From Rhodospirillales bacterium (GTDB taxonomy: Bacteria; Pseudomonadota; Alphaproteobacteria; Reyranellales; Reyranellaceae), in NCBI GenBank assembly GCA_016699855.1, contig CP064988.1, positions 2,012,501 to 2,076,500 of the forward strand: DNA of 64,000 bases, given 5' to 3'. A model generated the notes under the pieces. That model saw only the letters and a list, made by a program, of their open reading frames with translations. It was not told where the DNA came from and made no database searches. The position numbers were made by a program, and so were the translations under genes. This document shows positions 1-9,354 of this stretch, one piece after another (within the stretch, counting starts at the first letter, position 1; every line of letters starts with the position of its first letter).

Positions 1-57
1 GACGCCCTTCACCGACACGGGATGGCCGTGGCGGCGACGGGGATCGTCGTCCACCAT
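1..57 (-). CDS. 5' end of a truncated gene, possibly a NUDIX hydrolase
   Basis: Only 19 codons are visible before the window edge, reading M-V-D-D-D-P-R-R-R-H-G-H-P-V-S-V-K-G-V. The ATG (57-55) overlaps the stop of ispE (59-57) as TGATG, so the gene is probably translated with ispE. The stretch HPVSVKGV resembles the first beta strand of many NUDIX hydrolases (HPVSVKGV-DGRVLL). That is a guess from a very short segment; nothing catalytic is visible. Confidence 0.4.
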   Translation of the reverse strand, partial: MVDDDPRRRHGHPVSVKGV

Positions 58-950
58 CACGCGCCCGCGACGCCGGCGCGCACCCACCACGCCGGCCGCG
101 CCGCGGAGATCGAGGCGCCGGCCGCCGCCGCCGCCGCCGCGTCGTCGTAGATGCCGAAGCAGGTCGCGCCGCTGCCGCTCATGGCCGCGTACCGGCAGGT
201 CGATCCGCCGCGCAGCGCCGCGAGCGCGGCGCCGATCGCCGGCGCGCGCGACAGCGCCGCGTCCGTCAGGTCGTTGCCGCGCGCGGCCAGCGCGCGCGCC
301 AGATCCGCGGCGGCGCGGAACCCGGCGCGCGGCGGATCGGCCGGCGCGTAAGGCGCGCCGGCGGGACGCGCCGCCGCGAAGGCGCGGAACACCTCCGGCG
401 TCGGCGACGCGACGCCCGGATTGACCAGCAGCAATCCGAACGCCGGCAGGGTGGGCGCCGGCGCCACGCGTTCGCCGACGCCGGACACCAGCGCCGGCCG
501 GCCGGCCAGGCACATCGGCACGTCGGCGCCGAGCGACGCGGCGAGGTCGAACAGCTCCTCCTCGGGCATCGCCAGCGACCAGAGGTCGACCAGCGCGCGC
601 AACGCCGCCGCCGCGTCGGTCGAGCCGCCGCCGAGGCCGGCCGCCACGGGCAGGTTCTTGACGAGGCGCAGACGCGCGCGCGGCGAGACGCCGGCGCGGC
701 CGGCCAGCGCCCGCGCGGCGCGCAGGACGAGGTTGGAGTCGGGTGGCTCGCGCGCCAGCGCGGCCGCGAATGGCCCGTCGACCTCGAGGACCAGCGACGG
801 CGACGGCGACGCCTCGATCCGGTCGGCGGCGTCGGCGAACACCACCAGCGAGTCCAGAAGATGGAAGCCATCGGGCCGACGGCCGACCACGCGCAGGTAC
901 AGGTTGACCTTGGCCCGGCCTTCGCGGACGACCGTGGCGCCGCCGTCCAC
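57..950 (-). CDS. ispE: 4-diphosphocytidyl-2-C-methyl-D-erythritol kinase IspE
   Basis: GHMP-family kinase of the non-mevalonate isoprenoid (MEP) pathway. It phosphorylates the 2-hydroxyl of CDP-methylerythritol using ATP in the cytosol. The 297-residue length is normal. The N-terminal AKVNLYLRVVGRRPDGFH block (about residues 13-30) carries the catalytic Lys region. The ATP-binding glycine-rich motif PVAAGLGGGSTDAAAAL lies near residues 100-116, and a C-terminal MSGSGATCFG GHMP motif near 258-267. It sits 3' of a TPR gene and ETF-QO on the same strand, an arrangement I recall from other alphaproteobacteria, and its stop overlaps the next start. Confidence 0.96.
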   Translation of the reverse strand: MDGGATVVREGRAKVNLYLRVVGRRPDGFHLLDSLVVFADAADRIEASPSPSLVLEVDGPFAAALAREPPDSNLVLRAARALAGRAGVSPRARLRLVKNLPVAAGLGGGSTDAAAALRALVDLWSLAMPEEELFDLAASLGADVPMCLAGRPALVSGVGERVAPAPTLPAFGLLLVNPGVASPTPEVFRAFAAARPAGAPYAPADPPRAGFRAAADLARALAARGNDLTDAALSRAPAIGAALAALRGGSTCRYAAMSGSGATCFGIYDDAAAAAAAGASISAARPAWWVRAGVAGA

Positions 951-981
951 GGCCGCCCTCAGCCGCCGAGGGCGCGCGCGG

Positions 982-2808
982 TCACTTCTTCTCCGCCGGC
1001 GCGATCACTGTCGGCTTGTCGAGCTCGGGCGTCAGGCCCTCGACCAGCTTGCGCCGCAGCGGATCGACGCGCTCGGCCTCCGGCTTCTGGTTCAGCGCCC
1101 GCTCCCACTGGAACCGCGCCTCGCGTTTGCGGCCGACGTGCCAGTAGGCGTCGCCGAGATGCTCGACGATGGTGGCGTCGTCGGCCTTCAGCTGGATCGC
1201 CTTCTCCAGCAGCTCGACGGCCTCGTCGAACTTGCCGAGACGGTAGTACCCCCAGCCCAGCGAGTCGGTGATGGCGCCGTCGTCGGGCACGAGATTGACC
1301 GCCTCCTTGAGCAGCTTGAGGCCCTCGTCGAGGTTGACCGCCTGGTCGATCCACGAGTAGCCGAGGTAGTTGAGCACGAAGGCGCGGTTGCGCCGGCGCT
1401 GCTCCGTGGTCGGCGGCAGCAGCGCCAGGGCGCGCTTGAAATCGGCCTCGGCGCGCGGCCAGTCCTTGATCCGCTCGAGCGCGATGCCGCGGGTGTAGAA
1501 CAGCGACCAGTGACGCTCCTCGACCTTCGCGACCCTGCCGATCGCGGTGTCGTAGGCCTTCACGGACTCGGCGAACCGGTCCTTGGTGCGGTGCAGGTCG
1601 CCCAGCGCGGCGGCGGCGTCGATCCGCTCCGGCCGCTCCGCCACCATCGCCTGCAGACGCTGCGCAGCCTCGTCGAACTTGCCGGTCTCGGCCAGCGCGG
1701 CGGCGGCGCGCAGACGCGCCCGCCATTGCAGCGGCGAGGCGCGGTCGACGGCGGCGTAGTGCGCGATGGCCTTCTCGTGCTGGCCCATGGTCTCGTGGAT
1801 CTCGCCGGTCAGCAGCCGCGCGCCGTCGAGCGCCGGCGCCAGGTCCAGCGCCAGCAGAGCGAAGATCAGTCCGACATCCTCCGCGCTCTCCCGCCGCGCC
1901 GTTCCGCCCGCCGCCATCGCGCCGCCGATATCGGCCAGCACCTCGGCGATCATCTCCGCCGGCGTCGGCGGCCGCGCCTGGCCGTCGCCGCGCGCGGCGG
2001 CCTCCATCACCACGGCGTCGGCGTTGCGCTCGCCGTACGTCCTCAGGACCTCGCGCGCCTCGTCCGCCCGCCCGCCGCGGCGCATCACGCCGGCGAGGGC
2101 CAGGATCGCGCGCAGCTGCACACCGCTATCGTCGTCGCGCGCCGCCTCGCGCAGCCGCGCCTCGGCGGCGGCGCGGTCGCCGGCCTGCTCCTCGAGCAGC
2201 CCTTCGTGCAGCTTGTAGACCGCCTGGAAGCCTTCGCTCGCGGCCGGCTTGACCTGCGCCAGCTTGGCGCGCGCGGCGGCGAAATCCTTCTGCCCGACCT
2301 TCAGCCACGCCTCGGTGAACGGTCGCAGAAGTCCGATCTGGCTGTCCTCGCCGAGCTTGGCGGCGAACGGCTCGGCGCCCTTGAAGTCGCCGCGCTTGAT
2401 GGCGGCGACCGCCATGGCGAGATTCGACAGTCCGTCTGTCGAGCTGACCTCCAGCAGCCTCGGCGCCAGCTCGGCGGCCGAGGCGGCGCGGCCGGTCAGC
2501 AGCCGCAGCCGGAACGCCAGAAGCTGGACCTCGAGCTGGTCGGGCGCGCGGCGCAGCGCCTGCTCGGCGAAGCCGTGGGCGGCCTCGTAGTCGCGCTGCG
2601 CCTCGGCGGCGCGGCCGGCGAGGAAGAACCCGTCGACGCTCTGCGGCGGGCGCGCCCGCGGCGCCGGCGGCGTCTCGCCGCCGCGCGGGCTCTGCGCCAG
2701 CGCGATCGGACCGCGCCGCATCAGGTCGACGCCGACGGCGACCGCCGCCGCCGCGGCCAGCATGACGAACGAGCCCACCACGAAAATCCGGGCGTTCTTC
2801 GCATCCAT
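982..2808 (-). CDS. Membrane-anchored tetratricopeptide-repeat protein
   Basis: A protein of 608 residues with one N-terminal hydrophobic segment (about residues 8-27, IFVVGSFVMLAAAAAVAVGV), then a Pro/Arg-rich linker, then TPR-like helical repeats to the C-terminus. The best-formed repeats are near residues 340-560, with phrases such as AIGRVAKVEERHWSLFYTRG and ALNQKPEA. The family commonly sits between ETF-QO and ispE in alphaproteobacteria and is probably an inner-membrane protein facing the periplasm; its partner is unknown. The ATG at 2808 is chosen because an AAGGAG ribosome site lies 8 bases upstream. Without that choice the frame runs on into the frameshifted ETF-QO gene upstream, giving an artificial fusion. 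Confidence 0.85.
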   Translation of the reverse strand: MDAKNARIFVVGSFVMLAAAAAVAVGVDLMRRGPIALAQSPRGGETPPAPRARPPQSVDGFFLAGRAAEAQRDYEAAHGFAEQALRRAPDQLEVQLLAFRLRLLTGRAASAAELAPRLLEVSSTDGLSNLAMAVAAIKRGDFKGAEPFAAKLGEDSQIGLLRPFTEAWLKVGQKDFAAARAKLAQVKPAASEGFQAVYKLHEGLLEEQAGDRAAAEARLREAARDDDSGVQLRAILALAGVMRRGGRADEAREVLRTYGERNADAVVMEAAARGDGQARPPTPAEMIAEVLADIGGAMAAGGTARRESAEDVGLIFALLALDLAPALDGARLLTGEIHETMGQHEKAIAHYAAVDRASPLQWRARLRAAAALAETGKFDEAAQRLQAMVAERPERIDAAAALGDLHRTKDRFAESVKAYDTAIGRVAKVEERHWSLFYTRGIALERIKDWPRAEADFKRALALLPPTTEQRRRNRAFVLNYLGYSWIDQAVNLDEGLKLLKEAVNLVPDDGAITDSLGWGYYRLGKFDEAVELLEKAIQLKADDATIVEHLGDAYWHVGRKREARFQWERALNQKPEAERVDPLRRKLVEGLTPELDKPTVIAPAEKK

Positions 2809-2867
2809 GGAGACGACTCCTTCGATCGGCGCGGCCCGGCTTTCCGCCGGCGCCGCGGCCGGCGCGT

Positions 2868-4521
2868 TCACATCCCCGGATAGTTGGGACCGCCGCCGCC
2901 CTCGGGCACGGTCCAGTCGATGTTCTGCGACGGATCCTTGATGTCGCAGGTCTTGCAGTGCACGCAGTTCTGCGCGTTGATCTGGAAGCGCGGCTGGCCG
3001 CCCTCGTCCGGTCACCACCTCGTAGACGCCGGCCGGGCAGTAGCGCTGCGCCGGCTCGGCCCATTTCGGCAGGTTGACGCCGATCGGGATCGAGGCATCG
3101 CGCAGCTTCAGATGCGACGGCTGGTCCTCCTCGTGGTTGGTCGCCGAGAGGAAGACGGAGCTGAGCTTGTCGAAGCTGACGACGTTGTCCGGCTTCGGGT
3201 ACACGATCGGCTTGCACTCGCTGGCCGGCTTCAGCGTCTCGAAATCGGCCTTGGTGTGGCGCAGCGTCCACGGCAGACGGATGCCGAGATCGTGCATCCA
3301 CATGTCGAAGCCGCCGTACACCGTGCCGAGCAACGTGCCCCAGCGCAGCGCCGGCTTGACGTTGCGGACCTTGTCGAGATCCTTCCATAGCCACGATTCG
3401 CGCAGCGCCTTGGGGTACTCGGCCAGCTCGTCGCGGCCCTCGCCACCGGCCTTGAGCGCCGCGAACGCCGCGTCGGCGGCCAGCATGCCGCTCTTCATCG
3501 CGTTGTGGCTGCCCTTGATGCGCGGCACGTTGACGAAGCCGGCCGAGCAGCCGATCAGCGCGCCGCCGGGGAACACCAGCTTCGGAACCGACTGCCAGCC
3601 GCCCTCGGTGATCGCGCGGGCGCCGTAGGCGATGCGCTTGCCGCCCTCGAGATAGGCGCGCACCTCGGGGTGCGTCTTGAAGCGCTGGAACTCGTCGAAC
3701 GGGGACAGGTACGGGTTCTCGTAGTTGAGGTGCACCACGTAGCCGATCGACACGAGGTTGTCGTCGTAGTGGTACATGAAGGAGCCGCCGGACGAGCCGC
3801 TCTCCGACATCGGCCAGCCCTGGGTGTGCACCACGAGGCCGGGCTGGTGCTTGTCCTTCGGCACCTCCCAGACTTCCTTGAGGCCGATGCCGAACTTCTG
3901 CGGCTGCACGCCCTCGCGCAGCCTGAACTTCTCGAACAGCGTCTTGGCCAGCGACCCGCGCACGCCCTCGGCGATCAGCGTGTACTTGGCGTGCAGCTCC
4001 ATGCCGGGCGTGTAGCTGTCCTTCTTCCCGCCGTTCTTGCCGCCCATGTCGCCGGTGGCGACGCCCTTGACCGAGCCGTCCTCGTGGTAGAGCACCTCGG
4101 CCGCGGCGAAGCCCGGATAGATCTCGACGCCCAGCGCCTCGGCCTGCTGCCCCAGCCAGCGGCAGAGGTTGCCGAGGCTGACGATGTAGTTGCCGTGGTT
4201 GTTCATCAACCGCGGCATCAGGAAGTTCGGGAAGCGGACCGACGACGGCTGGGTCAGCAGCAGGAAGCGGTCGTCCGTCACCTCGGTGTGGACCGGGGCG
4301 CCCTTCTCCTTCCAGTCCGGGATCAGCTCGTCGAGCGCGATCGGGTCGATCACCGCGCCCGACAGGATGTGCGCGCCGACCTCGGAGCCCTTCTCGATCA
4401 GGCAGACCGAGACCTCGTGGCCCTGCTCGGCCGCGAGCTGTTTGAGCCGGATCGCCGCCGCCAGGCCGGCGGGCCCGCCGCCCACGACCACGACATCGTA
4501 TTCCATCGACTCGCGCGACAT
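2868..4521 (-). pseudogene. Electron transfer flavoprotein-ubiquinone oxidoreductase, frameshifted near its 3' end
   Basis: ETF-QO passes electrons from reduced ETF (fatty and amino acid oxidation) to ubiquinone at the inner membrane, using FAD and a [4Fe-4S] cluster. The FAD motif VVVGGGPAGLAAAIRL is at residues 10-25. The family sequence is uninterrupted through CPAGVYEVVT. There the frame changes, and the cluster-binding tail (NCVHCKTCD, then NIDWTVPEGGGG and a PGM stop) continues in another frame ending at 2868. Removing one base from the CC/GG run at 3008-3011 restores a 550-residue protein of normal length with all four cluster cysteines. The gene is therefore intact except for one extra base, and I suspect a sequence error. 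Left as read, the frame fuses to the TPR gene downstream. The start at 4521 is supported by GGGGAG upstream. Confidence 0.88.
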
Positions 4522-4691
4522 CGCCCTCTCCCCGCCGTCTCCGCCCCCCGCGAGGGCGGGGCGCCGGCGTCCCTCTCAACGACCATCGGGCGCGCCCGCG
4601 ACCGGCGCCTCCCCGCCCTCACAGATAGCCTACCGGCGGTGCCGACGCCACCGGCCGCGACGACGCGGCGCCGACCGACGGAAACGGCCGT

Positions 4692-5327
4692 TCAGGGATC
4701 GAGTTCCGCGTCCTTCTTCGGGATCAGGTCGTAGGGCAGCGCGAAGCCCGGCATCGCCCGCAGCCGCCCGCTCCATGCCAGCACGTTCGGCCAGCCCGCG
4801 ATGTCCATGCCGCCCTCGGCCATGAACACCATGCGGCCCCAGCAGCCGATGTCGGCGATGGTGCAGGAATCGCCGACCAGCCACTCGCGTCCCGCGAGCG
4901 CGCGGTCGATAAAATCCAGCGCCGCCGCCGCCAGCGGCCGGAAATGGTCCATGACGGCCGGATCGACGGTCCGGAAGCGGCTGAAATGGCGGACCTTGGC
5001 GATGTTGGTGATGGCGTCGGCCTCCCACGACAGCCATTCCCGCGCCCGCCAGCGCGCCTGCTCGTCGGCGCCCTCGAAGCGGCCGGTGGCGCGCGCCAGA
5101 TAGTCGAGCACGACGTTGGACTGCACCACCGTCAGGCCGCGGTGGCGCAGCGCCGGCACCTGGCCGTAGCGGTTGACCGCCAGGTAGTCGGCCGATTTCT
5201 GGACGCCGTTCTTCAGGTTCACGGTGCGGAACGAGAACGGCAGCCGCGCCAGCGACAGGAACAGCATCGGCTTGTAGGTCGAGCTCGACGTGAAGCTGCC
5301 GTAGAGCGTCAGGCGGTCGTCGGTCAT
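4692..5327 (-). CDS. Glutathione S-transferase family protein
   Basis: A GST-fold protein of 211 residues. The N-terminal thioredoxin-like domain opens with LTLYGSFTSSSTYKPMLFLSLA, so a Ser/Thr-type active site is likely. It contains the cis-Pro GQVPAL motif near residue 56 and the glutathione-contact VVQSNVVLDYLA near 67-78 (usual QSxAI replaced by QSNVV). The C-terminal helical domain has an N-capping-box-like DSCTIADIGCWGRM near 150. Substrate cannot be told from sequence. It is transcribed divergently from the methylmalonyl-CoA epimerase gene across a gap of about 135 bp. Confidence 0.88.
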   Translation of the reverse strand: MTDDRLTLYGSFTSSSTYKPMLFLSLARLPFSFRTVNLKNGVQKSADYLAVNRYGQVPALRHRGLTVVQSNVVLDYLARATGRFEGADEQARWRAREWLSWEADAITNIAKVRHFSRFRTVDPAVMDHFRPLAAAALDFIDRALAGREWLVGDSCTIADIGCWGRMVFMAEGGMDIAGWPNVLAWSGRLRAMPGFALPYDLIPKKDAELDP

Positions 5328-5462
5328 GCGGGCTCCGGCGGTGGATCGGCGGCGACCCTAGACCGGACCCGCGACGATGTCGCGCCGCGGCGGCGGGGCG
5401 CGTTGCCCCCGGGCCGCCGCCATGCGATGAGGCGGCCTTCGACCGCCCGCGAGGAGAGGACC

Positions 5463-5885
5463 ATGATCGGCAGGCTCAACCATGTCGGCGTCGCGACGCC
5501 GTCGATCGCGGATTCCGCGAAGATGTACCGGGATTTCTTCGGCGCGACGGACATCACGCCGAAGCGCGCGATGCCCGAGCAGGGCGTGTGGGTCAGCTTC
5601 GTGAACCTGCCGAACTCGCAGATAGAGCTGATCGAGCCTTACGGCGAGAACTCGCCGATCGCCGCGTTCCTGGCGAAGAACCCCCAAGGCGGCCAGCACC
5701 ACGTCTGCTTCGAGGTGCCGGACATCATCGTCGCGCGCGACGACATGCGGGCCAAGGGCGCGACGGTGCTGGGCACCGGCGAGCCGCGCATCGGCGCCCA
5801 CGGCACGCCGGTGATCTTCCTGCATCCCAAGGACATGGGCGGCGTGCTGGTCGAACTCATGGAGACGCCGAAGGCGGCGCACTGA
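5463..5885 (+). CDS. mce: Methylmalonyl-CoA epimerase
   Basis: A protein of 140 residues of the vicinal-oxygen-chelate superfamily. It interconverts (2S)- and (2R)-methylmalonyl-CoA in propionyl-CoA breakdown, upstream of methylmalonyl-CoA mutase. Metal ligands expected in the family are all present: the His of LNHVGVAT near residue 7, Gln of SQIELIEP near 55, His of GGQHHVCFEV near 80 and Glu of GVLVELME near 133. The ATG at 5463 follows a GAGGAGAGGACC ribosome site. No mutase or propionyl-CoA carboxylase genes lie in this window, so the gene stands alone here. Confidence 0.93.
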   Translation: MIGRLNHVGVATPSIADSAKMYRDFFGATDITPKRAMPEQGVWVSFVNLPNSQIELIEPYGENSPIAAFLAKNPQGGQHHVCFEVPDIIVARDDMRAKGATVLGTGEPRIGAHGTPVIFLHPKDMGGVLVELMETPKAAH

Positions 5886-5967
5886 GGCGGCGCCGGTCCG
5901 GATCCGCGACGGTGGAAAACCCGGCGGTGGACGACCGGCCCCGCCCGGCCCATCCTCAAGTGAAGTC

Positions 5968-6843
5968 ATGAACGCCACGCCCGCATCGACCGACGCCGCC
6001 GCGCTTCTGCGCTGGTACGTCGAGTCCGGCGTCGACGAGGCGACGGCGGACGAGCCGGTCGACCGCTACGCCGCGACGGCGGCGATGGCGGCGCGCGCCA
6101 CGGCCGCGGTCCCGTCGGCGCCGACGGCGCGCCCGGTCGCGGCGCCCTCGGCCGCCCCGGCGTTCCGCGAGGCGCGCGCGCCCGTGCCGGCCGCGCCCCC
6201 GCCGACCCGGACCGTGCCTCTGGAATCGCCGAAGCTGGTCGAGGACGCGCGCGCCGCCGCCGCCGCCGCCAACTCGCTCGCCGAGCTGGAGGCCGCGATC
6301 CGCGCCTTCGACGGCTGCACCCTGAAGAAGCTGGCGAAGAACACGGTGTTCGCCGACGGCGTCGCCGGCGCGCCGGTCATGATCGTCGGCGAGGCGCCGG
6401 GCGAGGACGAGGACCGCCAGGGCAAGCCGTTCGTCGGCGTCAGCGGCCAGTTGATGGACCGGATGTTCGCCGCCATCGGCATGGACCGCGCGCGCGACCT
6501 CTACATCACCAACATCCTTCCGTGGCGGCCGCCGGGCAACCGCACGCCCAACCTCAGCGACGTCGCGATCTGCGTCGCCTTCGCGCGCCGCCACATCGAG
6601 CTGGCGAAGCCGAGGATCGTCGTGCTGGCCGGCAATGTGCCGACCAAGGCGCTGCTGGAGACCGAGCAGGGCATCACGAAGCTACGCGGCAAATGGGTCG
6701 ACCTCGCGCTGTCGGGCGGGACGACCGTGCCGGCGCTGCCGATCTTCCACCCCGCCTATCTGCTGCGCACCCCCGGCGGCAAGCGCCAGACCTGGACCGA
6801 TCTGCTGGCGCTGCGCGAGCGGCTCGACGCGCCGGCCGGCTGA
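5968..6843 (+). CDS. Family 4 (SPO1-type) uracil-DNA glycosylase
   Basis: Removes uracil from DNA as the first step of base excision repair. The 291-residue protein has an Ala/Pro-rich N-terminal extension (about residues 1-90). The catalytic motif GEAPGEDEDRQGKPFVG starts near residue 141, WRPPGNRTPN is near 190, and the C-terminal HPAYLLR motif near 261. Family 4 enzymes usually hold a [4Fe-4S] cluster with four cysteines. Here one is visible in FDGCTLKK and one in AICVAF, but the CxxC partner and the Cys before RPPGNR are absent (ILPWRPPGNR). I recall the W/Y substitution in other alphaproteobacterial members, so it may be lineage-specific. Cluster content is uncertain. Confidence 0.92.
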   Translation: MNATPASTDAAALLRWYVESGVDEATADEPVDRYAATAAMAARATAAVPSAPTARPVAAPSAAPAFREARAPVPAAPPPTRTVPLESPKLVEDARAAAAAANSLAELEAAIRAFDGCTLKKLAKNTVFADGVAGAPVMIVGEAPGEDEDRQGKPFVGVSGQLMDRMFAAIGMDRARDLYITNILPWRPPGNRTPNLSDVAICVAFARRHIELAKPRIVVLAGNVPTKALLETEQGITKLRGKWVDLALSGGTTVPALPIFHPAYLLRTPGGKRQTWTDLLALRERLDAPAG

Positions 6844-6950
6844 GCGCCGCGTCGCCCCGCGGAAGACGCCGGCCGTCGCCGCGGCCCCGGCGTTGACATC
6901 CGCGCCGGCCGCGCCACGCTGCGGCCGATGGACTCCGGAAGGAACGAACG

Positions 6951-8150
6951 ATGCCCTACGCCACGGGACGCGTGATCCACGACGCCGACGCCCACATCAT
7001 GGAGGTGCCGGGCTTCCTCGACGCGTATCTCGACGCGCGCTCGCGGACGCTGGTGACCGACAAGGCGCTGTTCCCGCGGCGCGAAGGCTTCCATGCCGCC
7101 CTCAGCGAGAGGCATCTCGCCGGCGCCGCGGCGGGGGCCGACGCGTTCGACGACACGCAGATCATGCTGCGCAAGAACTGGGACGCGCTGGGCTCGTACC
7201 GCAAGGCCGACCGTCCGCGCTCGATCGACCTGCTGGGTTTCGCCAGCCAGCTCATGTTCACGACGGCGCTGCTCAACTACTCCGACGTGCTGGAGACCGG
7301 CGACGATCTCGACCTGATGTACGCGGTCGCCGACGCGCACACCCGCCACATGGTCGATTTCTGCGCCGTCGACCGGCGCCTGCTGCCGACCGCCTACGTG
7401 CCGCTGGCGGATTTCGAGCGCACGCGGAAGGCGGCGGCGGCGGCCATCCGCCACGGCGCCAAGGCGCTGATGATCCCCTCGCGCTGCCCGCGCGACCATT
7501 CGCCGAGCCATATCGGGCTCGATCCACTGTGGGCGCAGGCGCAGGAGGCCGGCCTGCCGGTCGTGTTCCACGTCGGCGGCGGCGGAAAGCAGCTCGCGCC
7601 CGCGTATTTCAACAACGGATTGCCGCCGGTTCCGGACTTCCACGGCGGCGACGACAATTTCAAGTCGATCGACTACATGGCGATCGCCTATCCACCGATG
7701 CAGGCGCTGACGGCGCTGATCGTCGACCGCGTGCTCGACCGCTTCCCGCGGCTGATGTTCGGCGTGATCGAGCAGGGCGCGGCCTGGGTGCCGTTCCTGA
7801 TGCGCAACCTCGACTCGGCGCACAACGCCTTCATCAAGAACGAGGAGCGGCTGCAGAAGATGTCGATGCGGCCCAGCGAGTTCATCAAGCGGCAGGTGCG
7901 GGTGACGCCCTATCCGCACGAGGACGCGGGCTGGATCATCGCCAATTCCGGCGACTCGGTTTGCCTGTTCTCGTCGGACTACCCCCACGTCGAGGGTGGC
8001 CGGAACCCGATCAAGCGCTTCGAGGCCTCGATGGACGCCGCCGGGATCCCGGACGGCGCGCGCCGGAAATTCTACTGCGACAACTTCATCGAGATGATGG
8101 GCGCCGGCCTCGCGGCCGACCTCCGCTATCCCGCGCAGGCCGCGGCGTAG
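6951..8150 (+). CDS. Amidohydrolase family 2 (metal-dependent TIM-barrel hydrolase/decarboxylase)
   Basis: A protein of 399 residues related to the amidohydrolase-2 family (ACMSD and gamma-resorcylate decarboxylase-like). Visible features are the N-terminal metal-type motif DADAHIME (about residues 11-18; the usual HxH is altered to D-A-H), VVFHVGG near residue 205, a barrel-end SSDYPHVEGG near 344 with the conserved Asp-Tyr-Pro-His, and the C-terminal FYCDNFIEMMG. It probably acts on an aromatic acid or related carbonyl substrate, but nothing here fixes which. It has its own GGAAGGAACG-type ribosome site and no obvious operon partner. Confidence 0.88.
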   Translation: MPYATGRVIHDADAHIMEVPGFLDAYLDARSRTLVTDKALFPRREGFHAALSERHLAGAAAGADAFDDTQIMLRKNWDALGSYRKADRPRSIDLLGFASQLMFTTALLNYSDVLETGDDLDLMYAVADAHTRHMVDFCAVDRRLLPTAYVPLADFERTRKAAAAAIRHGAKALMIPSRCPRDHSPSHIGLDPLWAQAQEAGLPVVFHVGGGGKQLAPAYFNNGLPPVPDFHGGDDNFKSIDYMAIAYPPMQALTALIVDRVLDRFPRLMFGVIEQGAAWVPFLMRNLDSAHNAFIKNEERLQKMSMRPSEFIKRQVRVTPYPHEDAGWIIANSGDSVCLFSSDYPHVEGGRNPIKRFEASMDAAGIPDGARRKFYCDNFIEMMGAGLAADLRYPAQAAA

Positions 8151-8160
8151 ACCCGCGCCG

Positions 8161-9234
8161 TCAGATGCCCTCGCCGTAGGTGCCCGATCCGTCGGCGCGC
8201 CAGCGCAGCATGCCGCCGGCGAGATTGGCCACGTCCGCAAAACCCGCTTCACGCAGAACCGAGACGGCCTGCGCGGAGCGGCTGCCGGAACGGCACACCG
8301 CGACCACCGGCCGGCCGCGATCGAGCTCGTCGACGCGCGCCCGCAACTGGCCAAGCGGAATCAGCACCGCGCCGGCGATGTGGCCGAGCGGACCGTCGAA
8401 CTCCTCCGGCTCGCGCACGTCGAGGACTTGAAGGCCACCGCGGTGCTCCTCCAGCGCGTGGCCCTGGATCTCCCAGACGCCGGCGAAGCTGTAGCGCAGA
8501 GGCGCCCAGTCCGGCTCGGCGGTCGCCTGCGCCTCGTCGTCGGGCCGGCCGCAGCGCATGTTGGCGGGCACCGCGACGTCGAGCTTCTTGGGATGCGGCA
8601 GATTCAGGTTGGCCATGTGGCCGGCGAAATCCGCGACCTCAACGCCGGCGCCGAGCCGCGGATTGAAACGGCTCTCCTCGCGCACGCTGGTGACGGTCAG
8701 CCCCTTGTAGTCGTGGGCCGGGTAGAGGAGGCAGTCGGCGGGCAAGGTCAGGATGCGGTCGTGCACCGAGCGGAACAGCGTCGGCGCGTCGCCCTGCTGG
8801 AAGTCGGTGCGGCCGTTGCCGCGGATCAGCAGGCAGTCGCCGGTGAACGCCATGGAATGGTCGTCCAGCACGTAGGTGAGGCACCCCGCCGTGTGGCCCG
8901 GGGTGGCGCGGACCTCGAGGAAGCGGCGGCCGAACCCGATCCGGTCGCCATGCGCGAGGTAGCGGTCGGCGCCCTCGGCGCCCGATGCCGCCGCCAGCGC
9001 GATGGCGCCGCCGAGCCGCCGGCGCAACAGCCACGCGCCGGTGACGTGGTCGGCGTGCACGTGGGTCTCCACGATCGCCACGACCTTGAGGCCGAGCTCC
9101 TCGACCAGCGCGGCGTCGCGGCGCGCCTGCTCGAACACCGGATCGACGATCACGGCCTGGCGCGTGTCCGCGTCGCCCAGCAGATAGGTGTAGGTCGACG
9201 ACTGCGGATCGAAGAGCTGGCGGAAGACGAGCAT
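8161..9234 (-). CDS. Persulfide dioxygenase-rhodanese fusion (MBL fold plus sulfurtransferase)
   Basis: The N-terminal half (about residues 1-230) is an ETHE1-type metallo-beta-lactamase-fold persulfide dioxygenase. It has the iron-binding HVHADH motif, a GHTAGCL loop, TGDCLLIRGNGRTDFQQGD and the YPAHDYKG loop. The C-terminal part (about 255-350) is a rhodanese domain with its catalytic Cys in VVAVCRSGSRSAQA. Known fusions of this kind oxidise glutathione persulfide to sulfite and trans-sulfurate it to thiosulfate, clearing sulfide-derived persulfide. The 357-residue length fits a single-rhodanese fusion. The ATG at 9234 is chosen from the family start MLVFRQLFDPQSSTYTYLL, with GGGAAGGGAAAG upstream. 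It is convergent with the amidohydrolase, 10 bp apart. Confidence 0.93.
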   Translation of the reverse strand: MLVFRQLFDPQSSTYTYLLGDADTRQAVIVDPVFEQARRDAALVEELGLKVVAIVETHVHADHVTGAWLLRRRLGGAIALAAASGAEGADRYLAHGDRIGFGRRFLEVRATPGHTAGCLTYVLDDHSMAFTGDCLLIRGNGRTDFQQGDAPTLFRSVHDRILTLPADCLLYPAHDYKGLTVTSVREESRFNPRLGAGVEVADFAGHMANLNLPHPKKLDVAVPANMRCGRPDDEAQATAEPDWAPLRYSFAGVWEIQGHALEEHRGGLQVLDVREPEEFDGPLGHIAGAVLIPLGQLRARVDELDRGRPVVAVCRSGSRSAQAVSVLREAGFADVANLAGGMLRWRADGSGTYGEGI

Positions 9235-9354
9235 CGCGTCGCTTTCCCTTCCCGGCGGCGTGCGACCACAGCATCCCGCGCCCCGGCTGTCCAGCGCCCG
9301 GGGCTTGCGCGCGGCCGCCGGACGGTGTCGCATGCGCGCCGCCCGACACATCTG

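Noticed and set aside
421..2883. Long plus-strand open frame opposite ispE and the TPR gene
   Set aside because: It has extreme Arg/Ala content and no family features; it is the antisense shadow of the GC-rich minus-strand genes.
982..4521. Single 1179-residue ETF-QO/TPR fusion protein
   Set aside because: The fusion exists only because of a one-base shift; after the shift the family sequence resumes in another frame with its own stop, and the TPR gene has its own ribosome site and signal anchor.
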